Shown: piece by piece, positions 41,268-49,862 of the stretch
How the letters are laid out: each line of letters starts with the position of its first letter
Numbering within the stretch: position 1 is the stretch's first letter
From: Herbiconiux sp. SALV-R1
Lineage (GTDB): Bacteria > Actinomycetota > Actinomycetes > Actinomycetales > Microbacteriaceae
Assembly (NCBI RefSeq): GCF_013113715.1
Contig: NZ_CP053344.1
Location: forward strand, 2,790,001 to 2,854,000
Length of the DNA stretch: 64,000 nucleotides
Direction of reading: 5' to 3'
The notes under the pieces: model-generated
The model's database searches: none
The model's input: the letters and a program-made list of their open reading frames with translations, nothing else
What the model was told of the DNA's origin: nothing
Position numbers and translations under genes: made by a program

Positions 41268-43100
41268 TCAGCAAGAGAACTCAAGTTCGGTGACTTCCGG
41301 CTGGTACAACATAGGGGCCACGAGGGTGTTGACCTGCTTCGGGCTCAGATCAGATACATCGATGTCCACGACGGCCGTCTCGGTTTGACCAGGTGCAGTC
41401 TGGATCACGGCGCGCGCGACGGGATAGTCCACGTCTGACCCAATGTAAGAGTCCTCTTGCGACGTTGTTCCTGAAATCCCGAGGACTTGAGACCCTACTG
41501 GCGCGTACACGTAGGCAAAGATCCGAAGATCCCCCCGAGGAATGCGAAAAGCGTTGTTTCCCGTCCCAGTGATGAAAAGAGAGGTGTCTTCAACGGCGCC
41601 CGGTTGCAGGACATTCGTGGCATCCACCTGCACGCGAAGGATACGGCGCCCGTCGGCGCATTGTTGTTGTCCCACGGAGATCCCCGTCCGAAGGTAGTAG
41701 TCCATCTTGCCTCCGAGATAGTCGCTCGCGTAAACACCTATCTCGTGGGCGGCCTCCGTCTCCGCTGGCATGCGTCCCTGCAGTCCAGCTTCAACAGCAA
41801 GACCCTGGATAGTTTCATCGATGCTTGAAACAAGCAGACGCCTCTCACCTCCTGCCCGCTGAACGGCGGTCACAAATTTCTCGATATCTACATCTCCGTT
41901 CATGATCGTCGAGAACATAGTGCTGGCCGCCCCGGCGAAGTAGGCGTCCTGCGCATCGGCGTCATCCGAGAACTGCTGGTAGACGCGGTTCATGAGGATA
42001 TCGATCGCGTTTTCCTCCGTTAGAGAGCTGCCATCGGGCAACGTAATCGGGCCGGTTGCGCCCAGGATGTATGAGAGAGCATTCGGATCAATGAATATGA
42101 CAGTATCCGGTGCTATGCCGCGCTGGTTTTGCCACATCGCGCGCGTGAGATTGGCAGCAACATCAACCCGAGGGGTGAGGGTGTTGTTCTGACTCTGCAA
42201 CCCAAAGGGAACCAAGAACAACTCACGCGCAGCGCGACCGACTTGAGCATTCGCAAACTCCTCTGACTCGAACTCGAAGTCGCGCCCAGTGGTCTGCTGC
42301 GCAATACTTACGCGGCCTTGGTCCGCCGTGATGAGTATTTGAGCTCCAGCGATACCTCCGAGCGGGCGCGCCTCAGCTGAGTTCTCAAACACCAACAGAT
42401 AATTGCGAGTGCCCTCGCCCCCTAGCAATCCTGGCAACACTGGCGCAAGAGATTTCGCTGTTGCGATAGCTGGCTCGACCTCGCCCACCAGGTCGTTGAT
42501 TTCGTCGACAGCATTTCTAACTGGTGCTACGAGGGAACTCGTGTCAATTGCTGAAACAGATGCTCTCGCGCTCGTGAGCGCACTGCCAGCGGTGTCAAGA
42601 ACCGGTAAAACTGATTGAATCGCATCAAGATTGACGGCGCCGTCTACCGGCTTGAAAACTTCTGGGGAGAGAGTGTCGCCTAGCGCCACTGCAGGGAGCA
42701 CCGCGTTGTCCACCACATTCGCTACGCTTTCGGTGATGGTTCGCACGGCGACTAGGTTTTGGCCAAACTCTGGCACCAGTTCGCCCAGGGCCCAGGCGGG
42801 CCCTCCAACGGCGTCTCGAGCAGCATCGACATGTTCCTTGAGCTGATCCGCATCCTCTTGCGCTGAGGCGGCCTCTCCGACCAACACCTTTTCTTTGATC
42901 GATGAGAGTAGGGGGCGAGCGGCTTCGAGTTCGTTTTTTACGGTGAGGGCATTGAGACCCACCCAGGCGACACCGCCCACAATTGCTAGCAAGAGGATAA
43001 GGATGCTACCTACGACCCACGGCCACCGTCTACGTCGCCCACGCTTCCGCGGTGCCTGTGCTGCTCGGTCAGATCGGCGCGTGCGGGTGTCGTCGGTCAT
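41268..43100 (-). CDS. DUF4012 membrane-anchored extracellular protein
   Basis: This 610-residue protein has a basic N-terminus (RKRGRRRRWPW) and one anchor helix (VVGSILILLLAIVGGVAWVGL) at about 30-52. A long helical stretch and then the DUF4012 core follow: GGEGTRNYLLVFENSAEARPLGGIAGAQILI, DFEFESEEFANAQVG and NVAANLTRAMW-like segments. The family is found in actinobacterial and Gram-positive envelope polysaccharide regions, but its role is unknown. It is likely outside the cell. Its base composition is somewhat lower in GC than that of the chromosomal core genes. Confidence 0.85.
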   Translation of the reverse strand: MTDDTRTRRSDRAAQAPRKRGRRRRWPWVVGSILILLLAIVGGVAWVGLNALTVKNELEAARPLLSSIKEKVLVGEAASAQEDADQLKEHVDAARDAVGGPAWALGELVPEFGQNLVAVRTITESVANVVDNAVLPAVALGDTLSPEVFKPVDGAVNLDAIQSVLPVLDTAGSALTSARASVSAIDTSSLVAPVRNAVDEINDLVGEVEPAIATAKSLAPVLPGLLGGEGTRNYLLVFENSAEARPLGGIAGAQILITADQGRVSIAQQTTGRDFEFESEEFANAQVGRAARELFLVPFGLQSQNNTLTPRVDVAANLTRAMWQNQRGIAPDTVIFIDPNALSYILGATGPITLPDGSSLTEENAIDILMNRVYQQFSDDADAQDAYFAGAASTMFSTIMNGDVDIEKFVTAVQRAGGERRLLVSSIDETIQGLAVEAGLQGRMPAETEAAHEIGVYASDYLGGKMDYYLRTGISVGQQQCADGRRILRVQVDATNVLQPGAVEDTSLFITGTGNNAFRIPRGDLRIFAYVYAPVGSQVLGISGTTSQEDSYIGSDVDYPVARAVIQTAPGQTETAVVDIDVSDLSPKQVNTLVAPMLYQPEVTELEFSC

Positions 43101-43174
43101 TCGGTCATTCTATTCAGCCTCGCGTAATGACGTCTGACGAAAGGTCGAGCGGCCGGCCACACGTGACGAGATCG

Positions 43175-44650
43175 TCATCGATCGAGTTCGAGCGCCTTCG
43201 CCGTCGCAGCGAGAGATTGTTCGCTGGCCTCGCGGTCAGTATTGAGCGCCCTGCCGAACGAAGGGATCATGGAGGCCAAGATTGACCTCCAGTCTGGGAA
43301 TCTGTCAGGGAAGCACCGCTTGAGCACGTCGATCATGATTGGGACGGCCGTTGATGCTCCGGGTGAGGCACCCAGCAGACCCGCAATAGACCCGTCCGCC
43401 GATGTGATGACTTCCGTGCCGAACTGCAACACACCACCTCGGTTGCTGTCCTTCTTCATCACTTGCACTCGCTGGCCGGCGGTAATGAGGTACCAATCTT
43501 CAGCTCGAGCCGTGGGCATAAATTCCCGTAACGCTTCGAGCTTCTTTTTCTTCGTAGCCAATAGTTCGCCGATGAGGTACTTCATCAAATCGAAGTTATC
43601 GCGCGCGACAGCGAGCATCGGCCCGAGGTTGTGTAGGCGTATGGAGCCAGGGAGATCGAGCCAGGAACCGCTCTTGAGAAATTTAGGGCTGAAACCGGCG
43701 TATGGACCGAAGAGCAGCGAAGAACGGCCATCTACCACTCGGGTGTCAAGATGAGGGACAGACATCGGCGGCGCTCCGACCGACGCTTTCCCGTACGCCT
43801 TCGCATTGTGTTCGGCGACGACGGCAGGGTTGTCGGTGCGGAAGAACATTCCACTGATAGGAAACCCCCCGAATCCCTTGACTTCCGGGATGCCAGATTT
43901 CTGCAGGAGCGGCAATGCGTGGCCACCGGCCCCGACGAAGACAAACTTGGCGTTGACCGTATACGGAGTGTTCCCAACTAACTCGCGAACCCCAACGTTC
44001 CACGTTTGATCCTTCTGCCTCTTCAAACTGCGCACCTCCGTTTCGAGCCTGAGATCAGCGCCCGAACCGGTGAGATAATCGAACAAGTTGTGAGTCAGCG
44101 CGCCGAAGTCCACGTCAGTGCCGCTCTCGACACGGGTCGCAGCGATCGGCTCGTCTTTTGCCCGGTTGCGCACCAGTAGCGGAGCCCATCGGTAGATCAC
44201 CGACGGGTCATCGCTGAATTCAATTCCTTCGAAGAGCGGCTCGGTCTTCAACAGTTCATAGCGTCGGCGCAGGTAGTCAACGTTCGCTTCACCACGCACG
44301 AACGTCATATGCGGAGTTGGATTGATGAATTGCGCGGGTTCGGGCAGCACACCATCTTGAACCAGCGAGGACCAGAACTGACGGCTGACCTGGAACTGTT
44401 CGTTGATACCGACGGCTTTCGATGGATCCAGGCTGCCATCGGGCGCCTCAGGCATGTAATTCAATTCAGCCAAGGCTGCATGACCCGTGCCAGCGTTGTT
44501 CCAGGGATTCGAGCTCTCCAACGCGACATCACTCATGCGTTCAAAAATCAAAATTGACCAGCTTGGCTCCAGCCGCCTGAGCATGGTACCTAGGGTTGCA
44601 CTCATGATGCCCCCACCGATCAGGACGACATCCACTTTCTTTGTGCTCAC
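43175..44650 (-). CDS. mqo: Malate:quinone oxidoreductase
   Basis: This membrane-associated FAD enzyme oxidises malate to oxaloacetate and reduces quinone, as an alternative to malate dehydrogenase. The 491 residues match the family length. The FAD motif is VVLIGGGIMSATLGTMLRRLEP. Family segments include SSNPWNNAGTGHAALAELNYMPE, THNLFDYLTGSGADLRLETEV, FVGAGGHALPLLQKSGIPE and GFGGFPISGMF. The end has LLGASPGASTAVPIMIDVLKRCFP. It is flanked by polysaccharide genes and does not obviously belong with them; the 74- and 90-base gaps suggest its own promoter. Confidence 0.93.
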   Translation of the reverse strand: MSTKKVDVVLIGGGIMSATLGTMLRRLEPSWSILIFERMSDVALESSNPWNNAGTGHAALAELNYMPEAPDGSLDPSKAVGINEQFQVSRQFWSSLVQDGVLPEPAQFINPTPHMTFVRGEANVDYLRRRYELLKTEPLFEGIEFSDDPSVIYRWAPLLVRNRAKDEPIAATRVESGTDVDFGALTHNLFDYLTGSGADLRLETEVRSLKRQKDQTWNVGVRELVGNTPYTVNAKFVFVGAGGHALPLLQKSGIPEVKGFGGFPISGMFFRTDNPAVVAEHNAKAYGKASVGAPPMSVPHLDTRVVDGRSSLLFGPYAGFSPKFLKSGSWLDLPGSIRLHNLGPMLAVARDNFDLMKYLIGELLATKKKKLEALREFMPTARAEDWYLITAGQRVQVMKKDSNRGGVLQFGTEVITSADGSIAGLLGASPGASTAVPIMIDVLKRCFPDRFPDWRSILASMIPSFGRALNTDREASEQSLAATAKALELDR

Positions 44651-44740
44651 GGTGCCTAGTTTACGCCGGTTGTATACACGTCTCCGACCGATTAGTAGAG
44701 CAAAATTTCAACTTCTTGCCAGGACGGGTCGCCATCTAGG

Positions 44741-46057
44741 TCAGGGGCGACCCATCGCACGATATGTCCAGCCGGCGTCGCGCCATTGGGCCGAGTCGAG
44801 GACATTTCGCCCATCGATAATCTGCTTACCCGCGACAAGACCCTCGATCTGCTGTGGAAGAATGCTCCTGTATTCTTTCCATTCAGTCAGAAGCAACACG
44901 ATCTCCGCATCTTCAACAGCCTCAGCGACGGTGTCGACGAAGTGCAATTGCGGGTGTTTGGCGTGAGCGTTCTGGATCGCTTCCGGGTCCGTTGCTCTCA
45001 CTATCGCGCCAAGGCCGTTGAGCTGCACAGCGATGTCGAGGGATGGGGAGTCCCGAATGTCGTCCGATTCCGGTTTAAAGGCAAGGCCAAGCACTGCGAC
45101 ACGCTTTTCGAAAGCTTTTCCGCCGAGCATCTCGACGACGAGGTCAACGACGTGCTGACGACGACGAAGATTGATTGCATCGACTTCCTTCAGGAACGCA
45201 AGAGACTCACCGCGGCCGAGTTCTTCAGCGCGGGCGCCGAACGCTCGAATGTCCTTCGGTAGGCAGCCTCCTCCGAAGCCGATACCCGCGTTCAAAAAGC
45301 GGCGACCAATGCGCGTGTCGAAACCGATCGCATCCGCGAGTTCGGTGACGTTGCCGCCCGTGACCTCAGCAATCTCCGCGATCGCGTTGATAAATGAGAT
45401 TTTCGTGGCAAGAAAGGCATTGGCCGAAACCTTGACTAGTTCGGCAGTGGCGTAGTCAGTGACCACGAGCGGCGTCTGCTCATTGAGTGCCTTCGCGTAA
45501 ACCTCATTGAGCAGAGCTCGAGATTTACCGGCCACCTCTGGGTCGGGCGATACGCCATAGACCAGTCGATCAGGAGAGATCGTGTCCTGGACTGCAAAAC
45601 CCTCGCGCAGGAACTCCGGGTTCCAAGCCAAGTTTGCGCCGGGGGCCGAGTCCTTCACCTTCGCGGCAAGTCGAGATGCCGTACCCACTGGCACGGTGGA
45701 CTTGCCTACGACAAGGTCGCCATCCTGCAGATACGGAAGCAATCCGTCGACGGCAGCGTCTACGTAGGTCATATCTGCGCTATAGGAGCCGGGCTTCTGC
45801 GGCGTTCCGACAGCGACGAAGTGAACTGTTGCGCCTTTGACTGCAGCCATATCCGTCGAGAAGGTGAGTCTACCGGAGGCGCTGGCGGAGGTGAGAATCT
45901 CTGGCAGTCCCGGCTCAAAGAACGGAGCTTGGCCGCTGGCGAGCGCGTCGATCTTGCGCTCGTCGACATCGATGCCCACTACATCGTGGCCGAGCTCAGC
46001 CATAGCCGCTGCATGAACCGCGCCAAGATAGCCGCAACCGATGACTGAAATTTTCAT
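44741..46057 (-). CDS. UDP-glucose 6-dehydrogenase
   Basis: This enzyme oxidises UDP-glucose to UDP-glucuronate with two NAD, supplying the acid sugar for exopolysaccharide. The 438-residue protein starts at ATG 46057 behind GGGGGA. The NAD motif is VIGCGYLGAVHAAAMAELGHDVVGIDVD. The first conserved block ends FVAVGTPQK, and GKSTVPVGTASRL and NPEFLREGFAVQD follow. The catalytic Cys is in GFGGGCLPKDIRAF, and LGLAFKPESDDIRDSPS is in the C-terminal domain. It is divergent from the uronate-type epimerase gene over 188 bases. Confidence 0.92.
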   Translation of the reverse strand: MKISVIGCGYLGAVHAAAMAELGHDVVGIDVDERKIDALASGQAPFFEPGLPEILTSASASGRLTFSTDMAAVKGATVHFVAVGTPQKPGSYSADMTYVDAAVDGLLPYLQDGDLVVGKSTVPVGTASRLAAKVKDSAPGANLAWNPEFLREGFAVQDTISPDRLVYGVSPDPEVAGKSRALLNEVYAKALNEQTPLVVTDYATAELVKVSANAFLATKISFINAIAEIAEVTGGNVTELADAIGFDTRIGRRFLNAGIGFGGGCLPKDIRAFGARAEELGRGESLAFLKEVDAINLRRRQHVVDLVVEMLGGKAFEKRVAVLGLAFKPESDDIRDSPSLDIAVQLNGLGAIVRATDPEAIQNAHAKHPQLHFVDTVAEAVEDAEIVLLLTEWKEYRSILPQQIEGLVAGKQIIDGRNVLDSAQWRDAGWTYRAMGRP

Positions 46058-46245
46058 GAATCCCCCAACCCGAACGTGCGCCATTAGCGGAGCACCTGAC
46101 AAATATTCCGACAGATTCTCGACGTCCTCGATAACGCTCGAGCGATTCGATTCTTTCATACTCACCCCCTCCTGCATGCCCGCTGCACGCGACAGGTCAA
46201 TCTGCCCTCGTAGGATTGCGGAGGACGAGAAGGGTGACTCATCAC

Positions 46246-47190
46246 ATGAAGGCTTTCATAACTGGAATTGCGGGGTTCGTGGGCAGCACGCTGGCGAAGC
46301 GGCTGGTTGCCGACGGTCACGAGGTAGCCGGGATCGACGCGCTCACCGATTACTACGATCCGGCGATCAAGCGCGCGAACCTCGACGCCATCGGTCGCAC
46401 TCGATTCACGTTCTTCGAGCAAGACATCAATACAGCCGATCTGGAAGCCCTGCTCGATGGGGTCGACGTGATCTTCCACCAGGCCGGGCAGCCCGGCGTG
46501 CGCAGTTCGTGGGGCGACGAGTTCTCGATCTATACCTCGGCGAACGTTCTGGCGACGCAGAAGCTGCTCGAGGCCGCGAAGAACCTCGGCACCATTAAGA
46601 AGTTCGTTTACGCCTCCTCGTCGTCGGTCTACGGCAACGCGGAGCGTTACCCGACGCTCGAGACCGACCGGCCTCAGCCGATCAGCCCCTATGGGGTCAC
46701 CAAGCTGGCCGCCGAGCACCTGGTCACTTTGTACGGCGTAAACTTCGGCATTCCGACGGTTTCACTGCGCTACTTCACCGTGTACGGTCCCGGGCAGCGC
46801 ACAGATATGGCCTTTACTCGCTTCGTCAAGGCCGCTTGGCTCGGCGAGACAATCTCGCTGTACGGAACCGGCGAACAGATCCGCGACTTCACATTCGTCG
46901 ATGATGTCGTCGAAGCGAATGTTCGAGCAGGTTTCGGCCAATCCGTTCCCGGCGCGGTATACAACGTGGCCGGCGGCAGTAACGTCTCAATGCTCGAGGT
47001 CATCGACCTGATCGATCGTATCTCCGGCAAGCCGCTAAAAGTCGATCGGCTGCCAGGTGTGGCCGGTGACGTCTTCCGCACCGGCGGCAGCACCGAGAAG
47101 ATCCTCAGCGAGCTCGGCTGGTCGGCGCAGACCCCGCTCGAGGACGGCCTCCGCCGCCACTACGAGTGGGCGCAGGAAGCCTTCCGCTGA
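46246..47190 (+). CDS. NAD-dependent sugar epimerase, UDP-glucuronate-type
   Basis: This 314-residue extended SDR has the NAD motif ITGIAGFVGSTLAKRLV at the start. The family segment ALTDYYDPAIKRANLD is typical of UDP-glucuronate 4-epimerases. SSSSVYGN and the active-site pair in YGVTKLAAEHL follow, then LRYFTVYGPGQRTDMAFTRF. The product would be UDP-galacturonate, or a related uronate, made from the product of the divergent dehydrogenase. ATG 46246 lies near a GAGAAGGG site. A long perfect hairpin after the stop separates it from the convergent glycosyltransferase. Confidence 0.87.
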   Translation: MKAFITGIAGFVGSTLAKRLVADGHEVAGIDALTDYYDPAIKRANLDAIGRTRFTFFEQDINTADLEALLDGVDVIFHQAGQPGVRSSWGDEFSIYTSANVLATQKLLEAAKNLGTIKKFVYASSSSVYGNAERYPTLETDRPQPISPYGVTKLAAEHLVTLYGVNFGIPTVSLRYFTVYGPGQRTDMAFTRFVKAAWLGETISLYGTGEQIRDFTFVDDVVEANVRAGFGQSVPGAVYNVAGGSNVSMLEVIDLIDRISGKPLKVDRLPGVAGDVFRTGGSTEKILSELGWSAQTPLEDGLRRHYEWAQEAFR

Positions 47191-47247
47191 GAACGTCCAA
47201 GGGCGGCTGCCGCCGGTAGAACCGGATACAGCCGCCCTTGGACGTTC
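47191..47247. terminator. Long bidirectional terminator hairpin
   Basis: The 19-base arms gaacgtccaagggcggctg (47191-47209) and their exact complement (47229-47247) enclose a 19-base loop that itself has ccggt/accgg pairing. The hairpin exactly fills the gap between the epimerase stop and the glycosyltransferase stop, so it serves both convergent units. Confidence 0.85.
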
Positions 47248-48441
47248 TTAGCGGTTGGTGAGCCGATCGAAGACCGACAGATAGGACACGCTCTGGAAGC
47301 GCCAGTCGAGGACGTTCTCGGCGCGTTCGCGACCGGCCCTGCTCATTTGCGCCATCTGTTCCGGCTCATCAAGTAGCGCAAGCAGCGCGTTGCCGTAGGC
47401 GACAGGAGTAGCAGGAGTGACGTAGATCGCCGCTTCTCCCGCGCTGAACCGCGTCTCTTTCAAGTCGAAGGCGATCACGGGCAGCCCGAACGCCATGTAC
47501 TCCATCGTCTTGTTCATGGTGCTGACGTCGTTGAGTGGGTTAGGGGGGTCGGCGCTCAATCCGATATCCGCAGACGACAGGTAGCGGAAGAGTTCCTCGT
47601 CGCTGACCCGGCCGGGCATGTAGACGTAGTCGTCGAGTCCCAGCTCGGTGACGAGCGCGCGCAGATTGGTGTACTCGTCCCCTTTGCCCAGCACCGAGAA
47701 TGAGATGTCGTCGCGCCTCTTCTCGTGCACGATGTAGTCGATCATGCGGATGACGATGTCGACGCCGTCCTGTGGGCCCATTACGCCGTGGAAATGCACG
47801 AGGTGGGAGCGGCCGCGCCTAGCCGCCAGATCAGCCTCACCGGGCTTCAGCACCGTGGTGTCTGGACCGGTGCGCACGACGGTCACCCGCTCAGCGGGAA
47901 CCTTTCCACGGGTACGGGCGACTTCAGCGTACGATTCGTTCGTGACGATAGTCTCTTTAGCGGTCTTGTAGGTAGCACGCTCGAGCAACTTCAGTCCGGT
48001 GTAGAAGCCGCCGCGCTTGTTGAAGCGCGACTCGTACACTTCGGGGTTTAGGTCGTGCTGGTCGAATACGAAGATGCTGCCGCGGATCCGCATGATTAGC
48101 CCGATGAGCCAGAACGTGTCGGGCGGATTGCAAGACTGAATGACCGCCGGCACGCCACGCTGGCGTGTGACCTTCATTGTGAGGAAGAAGGTTCGGATCC
48201 AGCAGTACACGAATTCCCAGAGGAAGCTCGCGATCGACGAGGTCTCCTTCGGCGGCCTGTACTTGTAGAGATGTACCCCCTCATGCAGTTCGTACGCGGG
48301 GTCTCCCGGGGCGGCCGGCGTGATTGCCGCCACCCGGTAGCCGTTGTCGCGCAGCGATTTGCACTCCAGCCATACCCGGCGGTCCCCCGGGAGCGGGAGG
48401 TTCTGCACCAGGATGAGGACGAGCGGAGCCTCGTTCACCAT
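47248..48441 (-). CDS. Family 4 glycosyltransferase
   Basis: This is a 397-residue GT-B transferase that adds a sugar from a nucleotide donor in polysaccharide assembly at the cytoplasmic face. The N-terminal domain has LVQNLPLPGDRRVWLECKSLRDNGYRV. The C-terminal domain shows VHFHGVMGPQDGVDIVIRMI, YMPGRVSDEELFRYLSSADIGL and the donor-site E-x7-E region MNKTMEYMAFGLPVIAFDLKETRFSAGEAA. Its ATG overlaps the AlgD-like stop by seven bases (ATGGTGA), so the two are coupled. It is the last gene of the 56.4-47.2 kb operon. Confidence 0.9.
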   Translation of the reverse strand: MVNEAPLVLILVQNLPLPGDRRVWLECKSLRDNGYRVAAITPAAPGDPAYELHEGVHLYKYRPPKETSSIASFLWEFVYCWIRTFFLTMKVTRQRGVPAVIQSCNPPDTFWLIGLIMRIRGSIFVFDQHDLNPEVYESRFNKRGGFYTGLKLLERATYKTAKETIVTNESYAEVARTRGKVPAERVTVVRTGPDTTVLKPGEADLAARRGRSHLVHFHGVMGPQDGVDIVIRMIDYIVHEKRRDDISFSVLGKGDEYTNLRALVTELGLDDYVYMPGRVSDEELFRYLSSADIGLSADPPNPLNDVSTMNKTMEYMAFGLPVIAFDLKETRFSAGEAAIYVTPATPVAYGNALLALLDEPEQMAQMSRAGRERAENVLDWRFQSVSYLSVFDRLTNR

Positions 48442-49778
48442 GCGGCACCCGTGTACGCGTGCACCGGCGACCCGGGCACGTTGCGCGCTTTCAGGGCGTC
48501 TTCGTAGCGCACCGGGATGAGACCGGAGAGGTCGACCACCGGAACTGTCGAGTGCGCCACAACGTGGTCGAGCTCCTCCGGCAGATGAGTCCCGATGAGT
48601 ACCAGTTCGGCACCCTCGAGCGCCTCATCGATTGTCGTGGTGAGCACCTCGGCGTGCGACGGCAGGATGCTCTCAACGTAGGAGCGATTCGCGCCGATCA
48701 GCTTGTCGACCTGGATGATCGGGTCGTACGCCGAGACCGTCACGCCCTCTTCTATCAGCCGGGCGGCCAGGGCCAGGAACGGGCTCTCGCGCACGTCGTC
48801 AGTGGAGGGCTTGAAGGTGACGCCGATCTGGGCCACGCGGCTCACGCCGCGCTCGCGCACGAGGTCGACGATCTTCTCGATGTGCGCCTTGTTCGACACC
48901 GTAAGGCTGTCGATCAGCGGGAGGTCGACGCCCACCGTCTTGGAGTGGAACTGCACGGCCTTGACGTCTTTCGGGAGGCAGGAGCCTCCGAACGCGAAGC
49001 CGGGCTTGAGGTACCGCGGCGAGATGTTGAGCTGGCGGTCCTCGACGAAGATCTTCATCACCTCGCGGGCGTCGATGCCGCTCGCGTCGCAGAATCGACC
49101 AATCTCGTTGGCGAAGGTCACCTTCACCGCGTGGAACACGTTCGAGGAGTATTTGAGCGCCTCGGCAACACCCGTGGTCACGATGCGCGGGGGCACATCG
49201 ATGAACTCCAGCAGGGCGGAGGGGCGCTCGGCGGCGACCTCGGACTCAACGCCTATCACCGTGAACGGCGGGGCGTAGAAGTCGGCGATCGCGGTGGATT
49301 CCCGTAGGAACTCCGGGCAGAAGGCGACGAAGAAGTCGGCGCCCTCGACCTTGCCCGAGGCCTCTTCGAGCCACGGGATAATCTGATCGCGCGTCGTGCC
49401 CGGGAGCACGGTGCTGCGCAGCATGATCGTCAGTGGGCTGGTGCGCTCGCGGATGCGGCTACCGATCTGCTTGGCAACCGACTCGACGTAGACAAGGTCG
49501 AGCTCGCCCTCCGCCGTCGAAGGCGTGCCCACGCAGATGATCGCGATGTCGACGTCATCGACCGCCGCGACATCGGTCGTGGCGGTCAGCCGCGACTCGC
49601 CGTGCACCTTGGCCATCAGTTCTTGGAGGCCCGGCTCCACGAGGGGCGTGAGCCCGTTGTTGACCGCCTCCACCTTCTCGACCGACGGATCGATGCCGAC
49701 TACGACGTTTCCAGCATCAGCCACGCACGCCGCGGTGACGCAACCCACGTAACCCAGCCCGAGTACGGCAACTCTCAT
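48435..49778 (-). CDS. AlgD-like GDP-mannose/UDP-sugar 6-dehydrogenase
   Basis: This 447-residue nucleotide-sugar dehydrogenase supplies a uronic acid precursor. The NAD motif is VAVLGLGYVGCVTAACVADAGNVVVGIDPS. The pattern throughout follows GDP-mannose dehydrogenase AlgD rather than Ugd: CVGTPSTAEGELDLVYVE, LRSTVLPGTTRDQIIPWLEE, CPEFLRESTAIADF, ALKYSSNVFHAVKVTFANEIG, the catalytic-Cys loop AFGGSCLPKDVKAV, and FKPSTDDVRESPF. The protein even ends in AW as AlgD-type enzymes end in W. The second Ugd-type enzyme at 44741 lacks these. ATG 49778 is used, with a GGGGGAAG site. Likely product GDP-mannuronate, an inference from pattern. Confidence 0.85.
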   Translation of the reverse strand: MRVAVLGLGYVGCVTAACVADAGNVVVGIDPSVEKVEAVNNGLTPLVEPGLQELMAKVHGESRLTATTDVAAVDDVDIAIICVGTPSTAEGELDLVYVESVAKQIGSRIRERTSPLTIMLRSTVLPGTTRDQIIPWLEEASGKVEGADFFVAFCPEFLRESTAIADFYAPPFTVIGVESEVAAERPSALLEFIDVPPRIVTTGVAEALKYSSNVFHAVKVTFANEIGRFCDASGIDAREVMKIFVEDRQLNISPRYLKPGFAFGGSCLPKDVKAVQFHSKTVGVDLPLIDSLTVSNKAHIEKIVDLVRERGVSRVAQIGVTFKPSTDDVRESPFLALAARLIEEGVTVSAYDPIIQVDKLIGANRSYVESILPSHAEVLTTTIDEALEGAELVLIGTHLPEELDHVVAHSTVPVVDLSGLIPVRYEDALKARNVPGSPVHAYTGAAW

Positions 49779-49862
49779 TCTTCCCCCTGCAATTTCAGAA
49801 CTGTGGCTGAGACGTCGTCGGCTCGAACTCAAATAGTAGTCGACCTTCGTTTCGGTCTCGTG